Virus record (IMG/VR): IMGVR_UViG_3300015374_000017
Coordinates: 1-45,076 of that record
Origin: a virus
Direction: 5' to 3' (one strand)
Length of the DNA: 45,076 nt
Shown here in pieces: positions 8,684 to 19,283 of the stretch (its first letter is position 1; each line of letters opens with the position of its first letter). The position numbers and the translations under genes were made by a program. The notes under the pieces are model-generated. The model did not search any database and had not been told where the DNA came from. It saw only the letters and a program-made list of their open reading frames with translations.

Positions 8684-10269
8684 ATGCGGGCTCCCCAGAA
8701 CCACGTCTGCTGACTGGCGTAAACAGTCGCATTCGACGCGCCGTTATGGAGAAAGTAGCACTCGTAGTAGTCGGTGCCATTGGCAACGTCGATAGTCTGC
8801 ACGCTGACGTTGCTGATGGTGACCGAACCAGTATTCGTCACAGCGTAATTGAGCAGCGCGCCGTTCTTGTAGATGCAAACATTGATGTTAACACCCGCCG
8901 CACCAGCACCGGCATAGAGCGTGGCACCGATCATCACGCGACCCGCAGGGGGCGTCCAACGGTTGTTGGTGGTGTTGAAGTTGCTGCCGACATTGGTGCC
9001 CGCAGTGTTGAACGTCACCTTGGTGAAAGAACTTGGTACGATGCCGGTCTGATCGGCACTGAGCGTGGCTTTGAAAGTCGACTGTCCCTGGAACTGGACG
9101 TTGCCATCGGACCCAATCGACATTCGCAACGTCATCGCACCGCCGGACGGGCGGGTCGAAAATTCCAGACGACCGCTTACCACACCGCTGGCAACTGCAT
9201 CGACCTTGGATGCTATCTGTGCGCCTACAGTAGTGGCAGTACCGGTATCCCCACTGAAATTGACATTACCAAGCACGTCATCAGTCTGCACCGCTGCACG
9301 GGTGCCGATGGCTCCACCACGCGATTTGGCAAGATACAAAGCCGGACTGGTAGTAGCGTCAGCATTCCAGTGCTCGATCAGAACGGCACTGGCGGCACCA
9401 CCACTGCGTTGAAATTGGACTGGATAGGTAGAAGAAGATTCTGGATATGTGGTGTTGCCTTGCAGAAGAGTCCCAGTCACCTGCAAAGCGCCGGAGATCG
9501 TGTCACCGCCAGATTTACCCACATAATAAAGGTCTACCCAGGCACACGTTGAAATTTGAGCACTGGTGTTACCTGATCCTGGGTCTGTTGAAGTCGGAAC
9601 GCCAGTAAATGCCGGTGAATTAATCGGCGCAGCGCCCAATGCAGTCAGCGCCGTTGCAGGCGTGATCGCCTCCAGCAAATATGAACCAGTCCAACGCGCG
9701 AAGTAGCCGTTGAACTGGCTGCCAACAGCAATGACGTTGCCTTCGTAGAATACATACCACGTACTGTTAGTATACCTGTTATCCGTCAGCACCAATTTGG
9801 CAGAAGATTTATACGGCAGCGTTGCGATCAACGCTGCGCCATCAACACTATAGATTTGATAAATGCATGCTGTATTGATGGATGTGTTGTTGAATGCAAT
9901 CGGCTGTCCAATCGGAGGTGCCCTCGGGCTCATCGCCGATGGCAGATAAATCTTGTAGGTCGCAGCACCACCGTTGGCGAGATCGTTTATCGACCTAAGC
10001 GGATTGGTCAAAGTCACATCAGCGTTAACATTCTTACTTTGATATCCGCCAGCCCAGTAACTATTGGCGTACATATCCAACTCAACGCCCAACGCCACCA
10101 ACGTCGCCACAACCTTCGGCGTGTTGCCACCATCGGCAGCGAGCCACGCCGTATAAGTCGTATTGGAAACAGGAACCCAGCCCTCGTCACGCGCAGAATA
10201 AACCTGCGTACCGTGATTAGTGTCGATAACGTCCCAGTACCATCGCAGTGGGTCAAATAAGCTGGCCAT
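8680..10269 (-). CDS. Tail fibre protein with C1q/TNF-like C-terminal domain
   Basis: A 529-residue protein. The middle (about 215-400) has fibre-type beta repeats (INSPAFTGVPTSTDP, SGGDTISGALQVTGTL) typical of phage tail fibres. The last ~120 residues (FTKVTFNTAGTNVG, WTPPAGRVMIGATL, NVCIYKNGALL, ending WFWGARM) look like a C1q/TNF jelly-roll trimer domain, a common receptor-binding end. The ATG at 10269 overlaps the previous TGA (TGATG). It is the only fibre gene here without a collagen-like stalk, so it may be a separate fibre. The receptor cannot be read from the sequence. Confidence 0.8.
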   Translation of the reverse strand: MASLFDPLRWYWDVIDTNHGTQVYSARDEGWVPVSNTTYTAWLAADGGNTPKVVATLVALGVELDMYANSYWAGGYQSKNVNADVTLTNPLRSINDLANGGAATYKIYLPSAMSPRAPPIGQPIAFNNTSINTACIYQIYSVDGAALIATLPYKSSAKLVLTDNRYTNSTWYVFYEGNVIAVGSQFNGYFARWTGSYLLEAITPATALTALGAAPINSPAFTGVPTSTDPGSGNTSAQISTCAWVDLYYVGKSGGDTISGALQVTGTLLQGNTTYPESSSTYPVQFQRSGGAASAVLIEHWNADATTSPALYLAKSRGGAIGTRAAVQTDDVLGNVNFSGDTGTATTVGAQIASKVDAVASGVVSGRLEFSTRPSGGAMTLRMSIGSDGNVQFQGQSTFKATLSADQTGIVPSSFTKVTFNTAGTNVGSNFNTTNNRWTPPAGRVMIGATLYAGAGAAGVNINVCIYKNGALLNYAVTNTGSVTISNVSVQTIDVANGTDYYECYFLHNGASNATVYASQQTWFWGARM

Positions 10270-11693
10270 CAATTATACCCTCCAGCCCAGGATGCTCCCG
10301 CTAGAGTACCAGGGAAAAGATTGACGTTGCCGCCAGTCCCGACAATGAGCGCGTTAGTTGCGTTGTTGAACTTCGTGCTGAAAGCCGATCCAGCCACACT
10401 CGAATAGGTGGTGCCGTTGACCACCAACTCGCCGGAAGTCTCACCATAGGCAAAATAACCGAATGTGCGCGTACCGGTGATGGTGACGGACTTGCCGATG
10501 TCCTGGATGATGCCCTGGTTGGTGAACTGATAGTGTTGATTGAAGTCGTCATAGACTTCCTGAGTACCGATCAAGAACACGATGGCTCCGTAATCCGCAA
10601 ACACATGCGACAGCGCCTTGCCCCAGCGAATATTACCCGCTTGAACGACAGTCGACCCACCGTAAGCTCGCAACCCACAATAACCGAACGTGTTAGCATT
10701 CAGTGTAAACCCGGAAATATTCCACTGCCCGATCACACCTGATGCAGCGGCACAGTCGCCATTGGTCGTATTGATAATGACATTCTGTGGGCTGGCGTTG
10801 TTGCCCTGAATAGTGATTGGTCCGGCACCGACGTAGCTCTTGAGCGGCATGGCGGTGCCGGTGACGTTGTAAGTCCCATCCGCCGTGCTGATGGTCACAC
10901 TGAACGTACTCAGATCGAGCGCACAGGCAGTGTTGATTGCCTTCACATGGGTCGCGAACGCGGTGCCCGCAGTCAGGCCATTGTTGCTATCGCTGCCAGT
11001 CGTGCTGACGTAATAAGTCCTGGGTGCCGTCAGCACCTCGCGCGCGTTGGCCACGCCTGGACCGGTCATACCGGTCGGACCTGTCGGTCCTGCACCTCCC
11101 ACAGAACCCGCTGTACCCTGCGCACCCGTGTTGCCGGTCGGACCTGTCGCCCCCACCCCACCCGGAGTGCCAGGCGTGCCCGCAGACCCTTGAGCTCCAG
11201 TCGATCCAGTAGGACCGGTCGACCCCGTGTTCCCGATTTGTCCACCGCTCCCGGTTGGCCCAGTTGCGCCTGCGCCAGTCGCGCCAGTCGGTCCCTGCGT
11301 CCCGGCACCAATGCCGGTTGGACCCGTAATGCCGGTCGCGCCAGTTGGACCGGTCGAACCGATTCCGCTCGGTCCCGTCGATCCGACCGGACCAGTCGCC
11401 CCGATCCCAGTCGGTCCAGTAATACTCGGGCCTGTCGCTCCGGTACCTCCCGTCGGTCCGGTTGACCCAGCCCCCGTCGGACCGGCAGGGCCGCCTGGTC
11501 CGGTCGGTCCACCCGGATCGCCAGTCGGTCCAGTCGCGCCCGTTAATGTAGCAAAGCCAGCCGGTCCAGTGATCCCGGTCGGCCCGGTCGGTCCCGTATT
11601 GCCGGTGGTGCCGTCATAGCCAGTCGCGCCGGTATGCCCAGCCAACACGACTGGGAAGGCATCGACCGGAGCGGCTGGAATCACCTTCACCAT
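10269..11693 (-). CDS. Collagen-like tail fibre with beta-helix domain
   Basis: A 474-residue protein. It starts [15 protein letters not shown], the docking-like leader shared with three other fibre genes. A Gly-X-Thr/Pro collagen-like stalk follows (about 18-215, mostly GPTG and GATG triplets). The C-terminal part (about 220-474) begins [15 protein letters not shown] and has the repeating strand-turn pattern of a right-handed beta-helix (ITIQGNN..., WNISGFTL...). Such domains often bind or cleave host surface glycans; no catalytic residues were identified. It starts 2 nt beyond the previous gene and is coupled to the next fibre gene. Confidence 0.8.
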   Translation of the reverse strand: MVKVIPAAPVDAFPVVLAGHTGATGYDGTTGNTGPTGPTGITGPAGFATLTGATGPTGDPGGPTGPGGPAGPTGAGSTGPTGGTGATGPSITGPTGIGATGPVGSTGPSGIGSTGPTGATGITGPTGIGAGTQGPTGATGAGATGPTGSGGQIGNTGSTGPTGSTGAQGSAGTPGTPGGVGATGPTGNTGAQGTAGSVGGAGPTGPTGMTGPGVANAREVLTAPRTYYVSTTGSDSNNGLTAGTAFATHVKAINTACALDLSTFSVTISTADGTYNVTGTAMPLKSYVGAGPITIQGNNASPQNVIINTTNGDCAAASGVIGQWNISGFTLNANTFGYCGLRAYGGSTVVQAGNIRWGKALSHVFADYGAIVFLIGTQEVYDDFNQHYQFTNQGIIQDIGKSVTITGTRTFGYFAYGETSGELVVNGTTYSSVAGSAFSTKFNNATNALIVGTGGNVNLFPGTLAGASWAGGYN

Positions 11694-11694
11694 G

Positions 11695-12462
11695 TCAGAG
11701 CTCTAGTACCATGACCGACACATCGCTGATGAACGCCTTGCCACCACCGCCTTGCGGATCTTGAATCGAGAGATCGAGCCAGCACATCTGATTGACTGGA
11801 AGTGGTGGATGGCTGACAGGATCGAACTGTCCGTTGAACGGTTGTGGGATCGTCCCCATGATGGTGAACGACATCGTGTCGGTCGCGGCGCTGTTGGTCA
11901 GCGTCTGCGCTTGTCCCCACACCTTGCCCATAAAAGATGGACGGGTCTCATACGATTGTGCGGGGTCTTGCACCGAATTCTGATTCCACCGCCCGGTGAT
12001 GGTGACCTTGCGATTACCCGCGAGCGTGTTGCCGCAAGTGCCGGACACGATCAGCAATAACCAACCGCTGCCTTCTGGCACGAAATGGTGGGCCATCCCC
12101 ATCGACGTTTCCACGCTGAAATTGCCATTGAGCATCACCCCAGGCCACAACCGAGAACTAAAAGAATGCCCGAACGCCCCCACCGGCCCGGTTGGTCCAG
12201 TGTCACCGGGAGCACCAGGCGATCCACCCGGACCGGTCAATCCGGTTGGACCTGTAAATGCACCTAATCCGGTCGCGCCGGTCGGCCCGGTGCCGAACAC
12301 GAACGGCCCGGTCGGACCCATTGGTCCGGTCGCACCCGTGACAGCCGCAGATCCTTCCGGTCCAGTTGGCCCAGTCGGACCACCGGACGGACCTGTCGGT
12401 CCGCCGAGCACGACAACCGGCCAAGCCTCGACCGGTGCAGGTGTATTCGATTGCTCGCTCAT
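11695..12462 (-). CDS. Collagen-like tail fibre with globular head
   Basis: A 255-residue protein starting [20 protein letters not shown], the shared docking-like leader. A collagen-like Gly-X-Thr/Pro stalk (about 21-95) precedes a beta-rich head of ~155 residues ([22 protein letters not shown]..., ending [14 protein letters not shown]). Its ATG at 12462 overlaps the upstream TGA (ATGA); longer starts lie inside the upstream gene and were rejected. The head shares a rough end pattern with that of the next fibre upstream, suggesting duplication and divergence. Confidence 0.8.
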   Translation of the reverse strand: MSEQSNTPAPVEAWPVVVLGGPTGPSGGPTGPTGPEGSAAVTGATGPMGPTGPFVFGTGPTGATGLGAFTGPTGLTGPGGSPGAPGDTGPTGPVGAFGHSFSSRLWPGVMLNGNFSVETSMGMAHHFVPEGSGWLLLIVSGTCGNTLAGNRKVTITGRWNQNSVQDPAQSYETRPSFMGKVWGQAQTLTNSAATDTMSFTIMGTIPQPFNGQFDPVSHPPLPVNQMCWLDLSIQDPQGGGGKAFISDVSVMVLEL

Positions 12463-13172
12463 ATCTCCATGATCACCCATTGGAGGTCGTACAGCTGCAC
12501 TTGCGCACCGGACGGCGTCGACGCCACCGCGATGTCGTACCAATACTCGTTGAAGATCGCACCGAACCCGATCATGTCGAGTGTGATCAGCGCGAACGGA
12601 ATCCGCCCATTCATCGGCAATTGGGCGAAAGTTTTCTCCAGACAAATCTGCGCCCCAATCGTACCTTGGCCAAAGACCGGATAACCAAAGTCCGTGCTGC
12701 CACGGCGCAGATGCATCCGCAGCCCGCCATTGAGCACATTGTTGGCGACGGTGCCGGTGAAGCAGACGTAGGCATTGCCGGTGTTCTGGAAGTAGAACGG
12801 AATCTGCAGACCCTGGTGCCGCATAATATTGTCGAACGGCCCAGTCGGACTGGCGTAGCTCTGACTGATCGCCTGGAAGATGCCGCCTGGTCCTTGCGGC
12901 CCGGTCGGCCCCTCTGCCGCTGCCGGACCAGTCTCGCCAACTCCCGCCGGCCCAGTCATCCCGCGCGGTCCGGTCGGTCCGGTTTCGCTGTTTCCCACCG
13001 GCCCGGTCATGCCCGTGAACCCAGTCGGCCCGGTCGCCCCAGTCGCACCGACCGCTGCTGCCGCACCCGCAGCCCCGGTCGGTCCGGTCGGACCGCCAGC
13101 CGGTCCGGTTGGACCGCCGACAAGTACTACCGGATAGGCCGCAACAGGCGCAGGAATCGGCAGGTCGGACAT
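12459..13172 (-). CDS. Collagen-like tail fibre with globular head
   Basis: A 237-residue protein beginning [19 protein letters not shown], the same leader module as the neighbouring fibres. The collagen-like stalk (about 20-97) is followed by a beta-sandwich-like head ([15 protein letters not shown] ... [11 protein letters not shown]). A good Shine-Dalgarno (AAGGAG) precedes the ATG. As several stalked fibres with different heads share one N-terminus, it probably attaches to the same tail site as its neighbours. The head fold is unassigned. Confidence 0.8.
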   Translation of the reverse strand: MSDLPIPAPVAAYPVVLVGGPTGPAGGPTGPTGAAGAAAAVGATGATGPTGFTGMTGPVGNSETGPTGPRGMTGPAGVGETGPAAAEGPTGPQGPGGIFQAISQSYASPTGPFDNIMRHQGLQIPFYFQNTGNAYVCFTGTVANNVLNGGLRMHLRRGSTDFGYPVFGQGTIGAQICLEKTFAQLPMNGRIPFALITLDMIGFGAIFNEYWYDIAVASTPSGAQVQLYDLQWVIMEI

Positions 13173-13181
13173 CGATGCTCC

Positions 13182-13313
13182 TTAGAGGAACGGATGGATG
13201 ACGAACACGCTCGACACGGTCACGACCGACTCCATGACGACCACGCCGTACAGCATCGACTCGTTGTCGGTCGACTCGGTCAGATAGAGAGCTCCCATCA
13301 TGGTCGCGATCAT
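13182..13313 (-). CDS. 43-residue hydrophobic small protein
   Basis: A short frame beginning [13 protein letters not shown] and ending SVFVIHPFL. Its ATG overlaps the TGA of the long fibre gene (ATGA), and it ends 9 nt before the next start, filling the only gap in this operon exactly. That placement is the main support. It is moderately hydrophobic ([18 protein letters not shown]) and may be a membrane or assembly peptide. No family recognised. Confidence 0.6.
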   Translation of the reverse strand: MIATMMGALYLTESTDNESMLYGVVVMESVVTVSSVFVIHPFL

Positions 13314-15883
13314 GACAACCTCAACTTCGGATCGATGAAATAGGGCACTGCCGCACGACCGACGCGTGGATAGGCGTAGAGGTAACCCTTTTGCTGCAGC
13401 TGTGGCGAAGTCAGCGCCAAGGACTGCGAGAACCGGCAGCCAGCTCGCATGGTGGCACTGCCATCGGCCACCGAACCGCCATCCACCGTCGAGCCATAAC
13501 CAATCGCAAACGGCCCCGCCAAGAACCCGGTCGGTGGAGTGAAAGCAAAAGCCGACTGACCAAAATTAGAAGTGAACGCCAGCAAGCTGCCAGCATTGCC
13601 GCTGCCGGTCAGGTAGGCAAAACCGAACGCAGCATTGGTCGGAAACAACGACGAGATGTCGAAGCCACCGATATTGTTGGCTGGATCGTGACTGGCATTA
13701 CCATTCCAATTGCCGCCATTGAGCCGGACGTGGAATTTCTTGTTAGTCAGATCGATCGCAAAACACCAGACATCATTGAGCACCAGCGCAGAAAGCACAC
13801 TGAGCGTGCGCGTACCGCAGGCCCACACCGTGCCCTGCTGATCGATGGTCGCACCGACATTGGTGTAATTGCTGAATGCTCCGGCTCCCGTGATGATCCC
13901 ACACACCCCGGTCGGATAACCGAGAAACTGCTCGATGTGGGTGTTCTTGTGCTCGAAATAGAACTTGCCGCTAGTCTGCGCCGCAGTGGTCCGGATCCCG
14001 CCCGCCGTCGCACCAGATTTGGTGACGGTCAACTTGTCGGCACTCAGATTGAGCACGGCATCGGCATCAAGCGTATTCCACCCACCCAACCCATCGGCCG
14101 GCTCGTTTGCCCCGGTCGTCCCGGCTCCGGTGCAGAAGAACACCCGACCCAGATTGCTAGCATGCTTGACCGCATCACCGACGACATAAGCGGTCGACCT
14201 GGCCACCGCTGGCACCTGGCTGTCCCAAGCCGAGCTGTCGGACGACAACCCACTTGGTGCCGACAACACCGATGCCTTGCTGCCACGCTTGTACGATCCC
14301 CGCGGTGAAGACGCCGAGCCGAGATACTCGAGCACCACGTAGAGCTCATCGTTGTTCGGCACGCGAATGTCGTTGGCGATCCCGTAGAGCGTGACGTTGC
14401 GATCAGTGTTGATGATGTCATTCCAAATTACCAGCGGCCAACAATTGAACACAGCGTAAGGAATGCTGGTGGGTGAAATCATCACATTACGATGGGAAAT
14501 CGGCGTGTTACCGTCGACGGCACCGCCTGTCCGCACGATGTTAGTCGCGATCGATTCCACTCCCAGGCTGGTATGCCGCTCGTTCTTATAGTTGGTACCA
14601 TCGCTGGCACAGCGCACCAGGTCGAGCACAAAGCCGGGGAACATATTGCTGTCGCCACTGACGAACACCGGACCCATATTGGCCGGAAGTTTGCAATCCT
14701 TGATCAGCATGTAACCGGCCAGGCCGCGCGACATAAGCGAGGCACCGGCAGCAAGATTGCTGAAATCGCTGCCTTCGATGGTGACATTCCCAGCCAAGCT
14801 TGGGCCGGTAAAGATCGCCTGGGTGCCACTGCCGAGCACACCGGTAAAAGCACAGTTCTCCATCTTGATGATGCCAACACCCAGCGAAATAAGCTGACCG
14901 GCAGCAGCGAGATTGAACGTGCAATCCTTGAACTCAGCTTGTGTCCCGTTGACCGAAGTCGCCCGGTTGATCCTGATCTGTAAACCAGTGTTAGTGTTGG
15001 TCAGCGAGAACAGACAATTATCAAAGCGTGCCTGGCACAAATTGCCGCCGAGAATATCGAATGTGCCGGTACCGGCATTGATGAACTGCAGGCCGTAAAC
15101 ATAGCTCGCAGAGTTCTGAAAAAGTGCAAATACCGCCGTACTGCTGATCGTAAATGTCGCCGTTGTCCTGGCATCGGCAGGGCCAGGCGGCAGCGTGACC
15201 GTGTGATCGACACAAATGACGGATCCGTTGGTCACACTGCTGGGCAAGATTTGCATCGTGCCGGACGAAATCGTCTCGGCATGATCGTCGCCCACATAGG
15301 TGACCATGCCGTTATTCGAAGTCCAACTTGTACTGCTGGACCAGATGCTCGCCAACCGCGCAGCCGGTGCAGCCCAACGAGTTGTAAAATTGCCAACCGG
15401 ACCAAGACATAACCAAGTGATAAAATTTTCAACCGTTGTCGCACCCGGCGTCGTGTTCCAGGTCGGTTCGGTCGCAGCACCGTTGCTACCAGTTTGATTG
15501 ATAAAGTAATGTGTACGCGCTGTATTCGTGATGATGCAACCAGTTGCAGTAGCAACCTGACTTGCTTGCCACGAATTTGTATTTGCCAAATCGCCATTCA
15601 TCGCCGGCAGGGCCGTACACTCCTGCCACTTCGGCCCAGCAGCTTCAGTGATAATCACACCCTTGCCAGGCGAAGCACCCCACGTTGGTTCAGACGCCAA
15701 CGATGTCCCAGCAAGAATACAAACGAAACAACGCTCGTTCGTAACTGTCGGTGCAGTGCGCTGCCGAATAATCTGTCCAACGGTGTAAGCTGTGCTTGCA
15801 GTCCAGCGCGCCACACCACCATCAGCACCGGATGGGCCGTAAGCCACCGAGTCAACGTAGAGCGATTTCTCGGTATAAGCCAT
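13310..15883 (-). CDS. Large tail fibre/spike with beta-helix, EP-W modules and SPRY domain
   Basis: An 857-residue protein; ATG at 15883 overlaps the upstream TAA (TAATG). Three modules resemble phage CBM-like repeats (W-a-TAY-vG ... AGTS--EPTW): near residues 25-80, 105-150 and 560-605. Between them (about 200-480) is a parallel beta-helix-like region with repeated INCxF/DNCLF/DCTF rungs. Residues ~620-810 carry SPRY-like signals: SGKFYFEHK, then [23 protein letters not shown], then [20 protein letters not shown] and CBM modules suggest host surface recognition. It is the longest fibre here and lacks the collagen leader. Confidence 0.8.
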   Translation of the reverse strand: MAYTEKSLYVDSVAYGPSGADGGVARWTASTAYTVGQIIRQRTAPTVTNERCFVCILAGTSLASEPTWGASPGKGVIITEAAGPKWQECTALPAMNGDLANTNSWQASQVATATGCIITNTARTHYFINQTGSNGAATEPTWNTTPGATTVENFITWLCLGPVGNFTTRWAAPAARLASIWSSSTSWTSNNGMVTYVGDDHAETISSGTMQILPSSVTNGSVICVDHTVTLPPGPADARTTATFTISSTAVFALFQNSASYVYGLQFINAGTGTFDILGGNLCQARFDNCLFSLTNTNTGLQIRINRATSVNGTQAEFKDCTFNLAAAGQLISLGVGIIKMENCAFTGVLGSGTQAIFTGPSLAGNVTIEGSDFSNLAAGASLMSRGLAGYMLIKDCKLPANMGPVFVSGDSNMFPGFVLDLVRCASDGTNYKNERHTSLGVESIATNIVRTGGAVDGNTPISHRNVMISPTSIPYAVFNCWPLVIWNDIINTDRNVTLYGIANDIRVPNNDELYVVLEYLGSASSPRGSYKRGSKASVLSAPSGLSSDSSAWDSQVPAVARSTAYVVGDAVKHASNLGRVFFCTGAGTTGANEPADGLGGWNTLDADAVLNLSADKLTVTKSGATAGGIRTTAAQTSGKFYFEHKNTHIEQFLGYPTGVCGIITGAGAFSNYTNVGATIDQQGTVWACGTRTLSVLSALVLNDVWCFAIDLTNKKFHVRLNGGNWNGNASHDPANNIGGFDISSLFPTNAAFGFAYLTGSGNAGSLLAFTSNFGQSAFAFTPPTGFLAGPFAIGYGSTVDGGSVADGSATMRAGCRFSQSLALTSPQLQQKGYLYAYPRVGRAAVPYFIDPKLRLS

Positions 15884-16683
15884 TACTGCAGCGCCTTCAC
15901 ACTGTAGGAATAGACACCGTTCACCCCCCACATCATCAGCGAGAACATGTGCCCGGTGATGGTGTCGAGCGCATCACCGACATTGCCGCCCACCGTCCAA
16001 CCGGTGAACGTGATCGCGCCGGCACCGGACTGATTGAAGACCGTCAGGATGCAGCTGCCTGGCTGCGACGGCGCGGTGATGGTGAACGCCCCAGCGTTGT
16101 TGACGTACTGGATCGGATTGCGTCCGAAATCGACAGTGATATTGCCGGTCACGTACTGGTAGGGCGTCGACACCACGCCACCGCTGAGAGCTTGCCCAGT
16201 GGCTCCAAGCAGCATGGCACCAGGCTGAATCGGCCCGGTTGCACCGGTCGGACCAAGCCCTCCTACCGGCCCGGTCGGTCCACCCGCCGGTCCGGTCGGT
16301 CCGGGAGCTCCAGTTGCTCCGGTGTTGGTGGCAAGTCCAGTTGCACCTGGGGTACCAGTCGGTCCAGTCGGGCCACCAGCAGGCCCCTGGATGCCAGGAA
16401 GGCCCTGAATGCCCTGCTCACCGGTCGGACCTACAATCGTCTCGCCTTGCGGCCCTGTGAAGCCTGTGGAGCCGGTGGGGCCAGTAACAGTGCTACCTGG
16501 TCCAGTCGGACCGGTTGGAGCTCGCGGTCCTGTCGGTCCCGTAAACGAGACACCAGGAGCTCCGGAGGGGCCAGTTGATCCAGTGAGTCCGCTCGACGGA
16601 CCAGTCGGTCCCGTGGCTCCGAAAATAGGAACAACAGGCCAGGCTGCAACGGGAGCATCATCGCTGTTCTTGATCGGGCTCAC
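15883..16683 (-). CDS. Collagen-like tail fibre with beta-rich head
   Basis: A 266-residue protein starting at GTG 16683, which overlaps the upstream TGA (GTGA). The leader [17 protein letters not shown] matches the PV-A-W/Y/F-PVV module of the other collagen-like fibres. The stalk (about 21-155) is Gly-X-Thr/Pro with a few GIQG/GEQG triplets. The head (about 160-266) has [28 protein letters not shown] and GWTVGG, a pattern often seen at the ends of phage receptor-binding proteins. Longer upstream starts lie inside the previous gene and were rejected. Confidence 0.8.
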   Translation of the reverse strand: MSPIKNSDDAPVAAWPVVPIFGATGPTGPSSGLTGSTGPSGAPGVSFTGPTGPRAPTGPTGPGSTVTGPTGSTGFTGPQGETIVGPTGEQGIQGLPGIQGPAGGPTGPTGTPGATGLATNTGATGAPGPTGPAGGPTGPVGGLGPTGATGPIQPGAMLLGATGQALSGGVVSTPYQYVTGNITVDFGRNPIQYVNNAGAFTITAPSQPGSCILTVFNQSGAGAITFTGWTVGGNVGDALDTITGHMFSLMMWGVNGVYSYSVKALQ

Positions 16684-17078
16684 GGTGGATATGTCACCCC
16701 CTGCGTCACCTCGACGGTGCCGTGTAGCAGCGGCACTCGAGTGGCAGGGTTGCTGGCATCCACCATCACCAGATCGTAGACATAGCAACCCGGCTTCAGG
16801 CTGGCCTGGATGTCGTCCGGCGCGACATTGAAGTGGATCACCCGCTGGTAGACATCATCGATGACAATCCGACCGTCGGCAGTTGACATCTGCAACAACG
16901 GCGTCTGGTCGTACCGGTTCAGCTGCACGTCCATCTCGAACCCCTGGCCCTCGAGATTCCACTCGTAGCCGTTGGGCGCACCGAACTGGGTGGCATCCAT
17001 CCAGGTGCCGTTATTGTCGATCTTGAAGTCGAGATGCGCCGAGGTGACCGAGTGACCGTTACATCCACACCGAGACAT
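16680..17078 (-). CDS. BppU-like small tail adaptor protein
   Basis: A 132-residue protein with the pattern of small phage baseplate/fibre adaptors: [15 protein letters not shown] near the start, then [22 protein letters not shown], then [10 protein letters not shown], ending [11 protein letters not shown] Cys/His-containing start (MSRCGCNGH) is unusual. A good SD (GAGGTGATTC before ATG) sets the start. It sits between the head-tail adaptors and the first collagen-like fibre, fitting a role as the fibre docking platform. That role is inferred from context and family resemblance. Confidence 0.65.
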   Translation of the reverse strand: MSRCGCNGHSVTSAHLDFKIDNNGTWMDATQFGAPNGYEWNLEGQGFEMDVQLNRYDQTPLLQMSTADGRIVIDDVYQRVIHFNVAPDDIQASLKPGCYVYDLVMVDASNPATRVPLLHGTVEVTQGVTYPP

Positions 17079-17081
17079 GAA

Positions 17082-17765
17082 TCACCTCAGCATTCCCGAC
17101 GGATGAATGTTGAACGTGCTCACACCGCCACGCTGGCTCGAGACGTGAAAGTTGCGCGGGAACACCCAGTTCTGCGCACCGACGGTGTTCGCCTTCATCG
17201 TCGCCACGCGAGCGTGCGCGATGCCATCGCGGAATTTCTGGGTGTGGTAGTTGGCCATCTGCGGATTAGAGAAGCTTGTCCCCGGCTGCAGCATCATCTC
17301 GCCCAGCACACCGTGCAGCAGCGTGAGGTAATGCGCCGGCAGCAGCCACTCCGGCACGCCCGGTGGATAGCAAGTCAGCGGGTCGGTGACGGTCTTGATC
17401 AGAAACGCCGCCATCGGCTGGGTCTGGCTGTACGGGTACTGAAACCGTACCGTGCCGATCTCCGGCATGATCGCCGCCTGCGGCACCCGGTTCTGATCGA
17501 GCACACCAAGGAGCCGCAGGATGCGGCCGCCATTCACCGGATAGAGCGGATAGTCGAGCGTCTCCGAGACGACGTTGAAGACAATGACCTCCTGCCAGCA
17601 GTTCGACTCGTCGAAGAACCGCTGCAAGGTGTCGAACAGCTGGGCCTTGAGGCCGACATCGGAGGCACCCGACAAGGAAACTTTGGCCTGACCGAGCAAC
17701 TGCGCCCAATAGGTATCGCAGGGATCGCACTGCGGGTCGTCAGCTTTGCTTTTGCGCTTTCTCAT
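17082..17765 (-). CDS. Head-tail connector / tail adaptor protein
   Basis: A 227-residue helical protein in the usual place for the second head-completion protein of podoviruses. Visible features are LFDTLQRFFDESNCWQ near 45, YPLYPVNGGRILRLLGV near 75 and PEWLLPAHYLTLLHGVLGEMM near 140, close to the patterns of phage adaptors that stack below the portal. It is ATGA-coupled to the preceding adaptor gene, and 3 nt separate it from the small fibre adaptor. Exact family uncertain. Confidence 0.7.
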   Translation of the reverse strand: MRKRKSKADDPQCDPCDTYWAQLLGQAKVSLSGASDVGLKAQLFDTLQRFFDESNCWQEVIVFNVVSETLDYPLYPVNGGRILRLLGVLDQNRVPQAAIMPEIGTVRFQYPYSQTQPMAAFLIKTVTDPLTCYPPGVPEWLLPAHYLTLLHGVLGEMMLQPGTSFSNPQMANYHTQKFRDGIAHARVATMKANTVGAQNWVFPRNFHVSSQRGGVSTFNIHPSGMLR

Positions 17766-18217
17766 CCGCCCTTCCCAGTCCGTTTGCCTGACGGCGGCGA
17801 ACCACCAGTGACCGGGCCGAGCCCGTGCCCAACCAGCCCCTGGGTGAACATCCCGAGGAACGCCGTCGACCGTGAATCCTGGTAATCCTCCTGGTCACGC
17901 TCGAGCGCATGACCGACGATCCCGTGCAGGATGGCGAGCCGGAACGCCGGCTCCATCTCGACATAGGTGTCGTCGACTTCGGTGAACGCAGGGATCTGGC
18001 CGCTGACCGCCAGGTTGAACACGAACAGGTCCGACCGCAGCCGGCTGGCCTCGAGCATGGTCAGGTTGAGCGCACGCAATAGCGACAGGTCGTCATAGCG
18101 ATAGCCAGGAACGACGTCCTGCAGCAGCGTGCGTGCGTCTTCGACGTAATCAGCCACGCTATTGAGCGTGGGCTGATCCTTGTCGGAAAAATTGCCGTGG
18201 TATGCAGGACTTGCCAC
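17762..18217 (-). CDS. Head-tail adaptor protein (DUF6682-like)
   Basis: A 151-residue helical protein with DYVEDARTLLQD, YRYDDLSLLRALNLTMLEASRLRSDLF, VEMEPAFRLAILHGIVGHALERDQEDYQDSR and AFLGMF. These are hallmarks of the adaptor family annotated as DUF6682. It follows the major capsid gene. The GTG start at 18217 is preceded by AGAGGAG, but both lie at a perfect 13-bp hairpin, so initiation may be controlled by RNA structure. A CtrA-type box lies 36 nt upstream, so this gene probably opens its own transcription unit. Confidence 0.75.
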   Translation of the reverse strand: MASPAYHGNFSDKDQPTLNSVADYVEDARTLLQDVVPGYRYDDLSLLRALNLTMLEASRLRSDLFVFNLAVSGQIPAFTEVDDTYVEMEPAFRLAILHGIVGHALERDQEDYQDSRSTAFLGMFTQGLVGHGLGPVTGGSPPSGKRTGKGG

Positions 18218-18246
18218 CCTAGGCTCCTCTGGCGAGGAGCCTAGGG
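18217..18246 (-). promoter_or_regulatory. 13-bp RNA hairpin sequestering the adaptor gene's RBS and start
   Basis: CCCTAGGCTCCTC pairs perfectly with GAGGAGCCTAGGG around a 4-nt loop. On the minus-strand RNA the 3' arm holds the Shine-Dalgarno AGAGGAG and abuts the GTG start. No U-tract follows, so it is more likely a translation-control hairpin or an mRNA-processing stem than a terminator of the upstream capsid gene. Confidence 0.7.
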
Positions 18247-18253
18247 GGAAAGT

Positions 18254-18270
18254 CTTAAGAAACGCTTAAG
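18254..18270. promoter_or_regulatory. CtrA-type box 2 (TTAA-N7-TTAA)
   Basis: CTTAAGAAACGCTTAAG. It starts 2 nt past the capsid gene's stop (18273) and 36 nt before the adaptor GTG at 18217. It has the same 17-mer layout as the boxes at 2676, 21371 and 29912. Confidence 0.75.
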
Positions 18271-18272
18271 GC

Positions 18273-19280
18273 TCAGTTCAGGACGATCTGGGCCTGCGCC
18301 AGGGCGGTGTTATCGACCACCTGGTAGCCATAGACCTGCAGACCCCGGAGGATCTGCCCGAACGTGAGCTCGCTGCGCAGCGTCTCCACCTTGCTGATCT
18401 GCGAAGCAAACGTCAGCGCGTGGGCATGTCCCGCGTAGACCGGTTGCTCGCCGGCCGCAAAGTTGGTGGCGTCCGTCGCACTCGAGGGCAACAGGTTGGA
18501 GATGTAGATCGTGAACCGATCGATCTGACCCAACCGCCCATTGCGCAGCATCGAGGTGCCGTCACCCGACACATAGACCTGCCGGAGCTCGGACTGCTTG
18601 ATGTAGCGACCGGCGGCCGCCGACATCACCACCCAGCGACCCTGCTCTGGGATGTTCTGCTCATCGAGCACCTGGCCGAGCCGCAACAGGACGTCGGTGA
18701 TGCTGATGTCAGTGCCGAGAACCGGATAGCCTTTCACCGCCAACGGCGTGCCCTTGACGCCGAGATTGAGGTTGCCGGAGATCACGCCAGCAGCCGCACC
18801 GCGGTTCTTGGCGTTCGCCTGCACCACAATGCCGCCGAGGACGTCGCGATCGACCACGATCTTCAGCTGCTGGGCCGCATCGTCCGACCACATGCTGAGG
18901 ATGTTGAGATCCGACTGCACCTCCATCACGTCATCGAGAATCAACGAAAAATATTTCCCGATGCCGATATACAACTCCACCGAGCCACCGGACGGACGAT
19001 CGAGCGCGAGCAAGCCGTCAGCCAGGTAGTCGCGGATAGTGACCGTGGGCTTGGTGCGAATCTTCACACGATCGCCCATGTTTGCAATCTCGCCCTCGTA
19101 GTCGGTGTTGCTGATCGCTGCGAGGACGGTGCTCGCATAAAACTTCTCGACCAACTTAGCACTCCAAATTTCCGGAATGAATCCAGTAGCTTGGAGGGTA
19201 TTGGCGGTACTGCCAGTCGGATAAAGTGCAGGAGTACTGCCAGCAGTGGCAATACCAAACCCCGTGCTGGGAATAGGCAT
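18273..19280 (-). CDS. Major capsid protein (HK97-fold type)
   Basis: A 335-residue protein. The segment FIPEIWSAKLVEKFYASTVLAAISNTDYEGEI...GD-VKIRTKP...IRDY (about 33-85) is typical of podovirus coat proteins that build the icosahedral shell. It is followed by PSGGSVELYIGIGKYFSLILDD and, near 205-235, ITDVLLRLGQVLDEQNIPEQGRWVVMS. It lies directly downstream of the scaffold-like gene, the usual order. The ATG is preceded by a GAGGGG Shine-Dalgarno placed in the 3' arm of a hairpin (19284-19309). A separate CtrA-type box follows its stop. Confidence 0.85.
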   Translation of the reverse strand: MPIPSTGFGIATAGSTPALYPTGSTANTLQATGFIPEIWSAKLVEKFYASTVLAAISNTDYEGEIANMGDRVKIRTKPTVTIRDYLADGLLALDRPSGGSVELYIGIGKYFSLILDDVMEVQSDLNILSMWSDDAAQQLKIVVDRDVLGGIVVQANAKNRGAAAGVISGNLNLGVKGTPLAVKGYPVLGTDISITDVLLRLGQVLDEQNIPEQGRWVVMSAAAGRYIKQSELRQVYVSGDGTSMLRNGRLGQIDRFTIYISNLLPSSATDATNFAAGEQPVYAGHAHALTFASQISKVETLRSELTFGQILRGLQVYGYQVVDNTALAQAQIVLN

Positions 19281-19283
19281 TGA

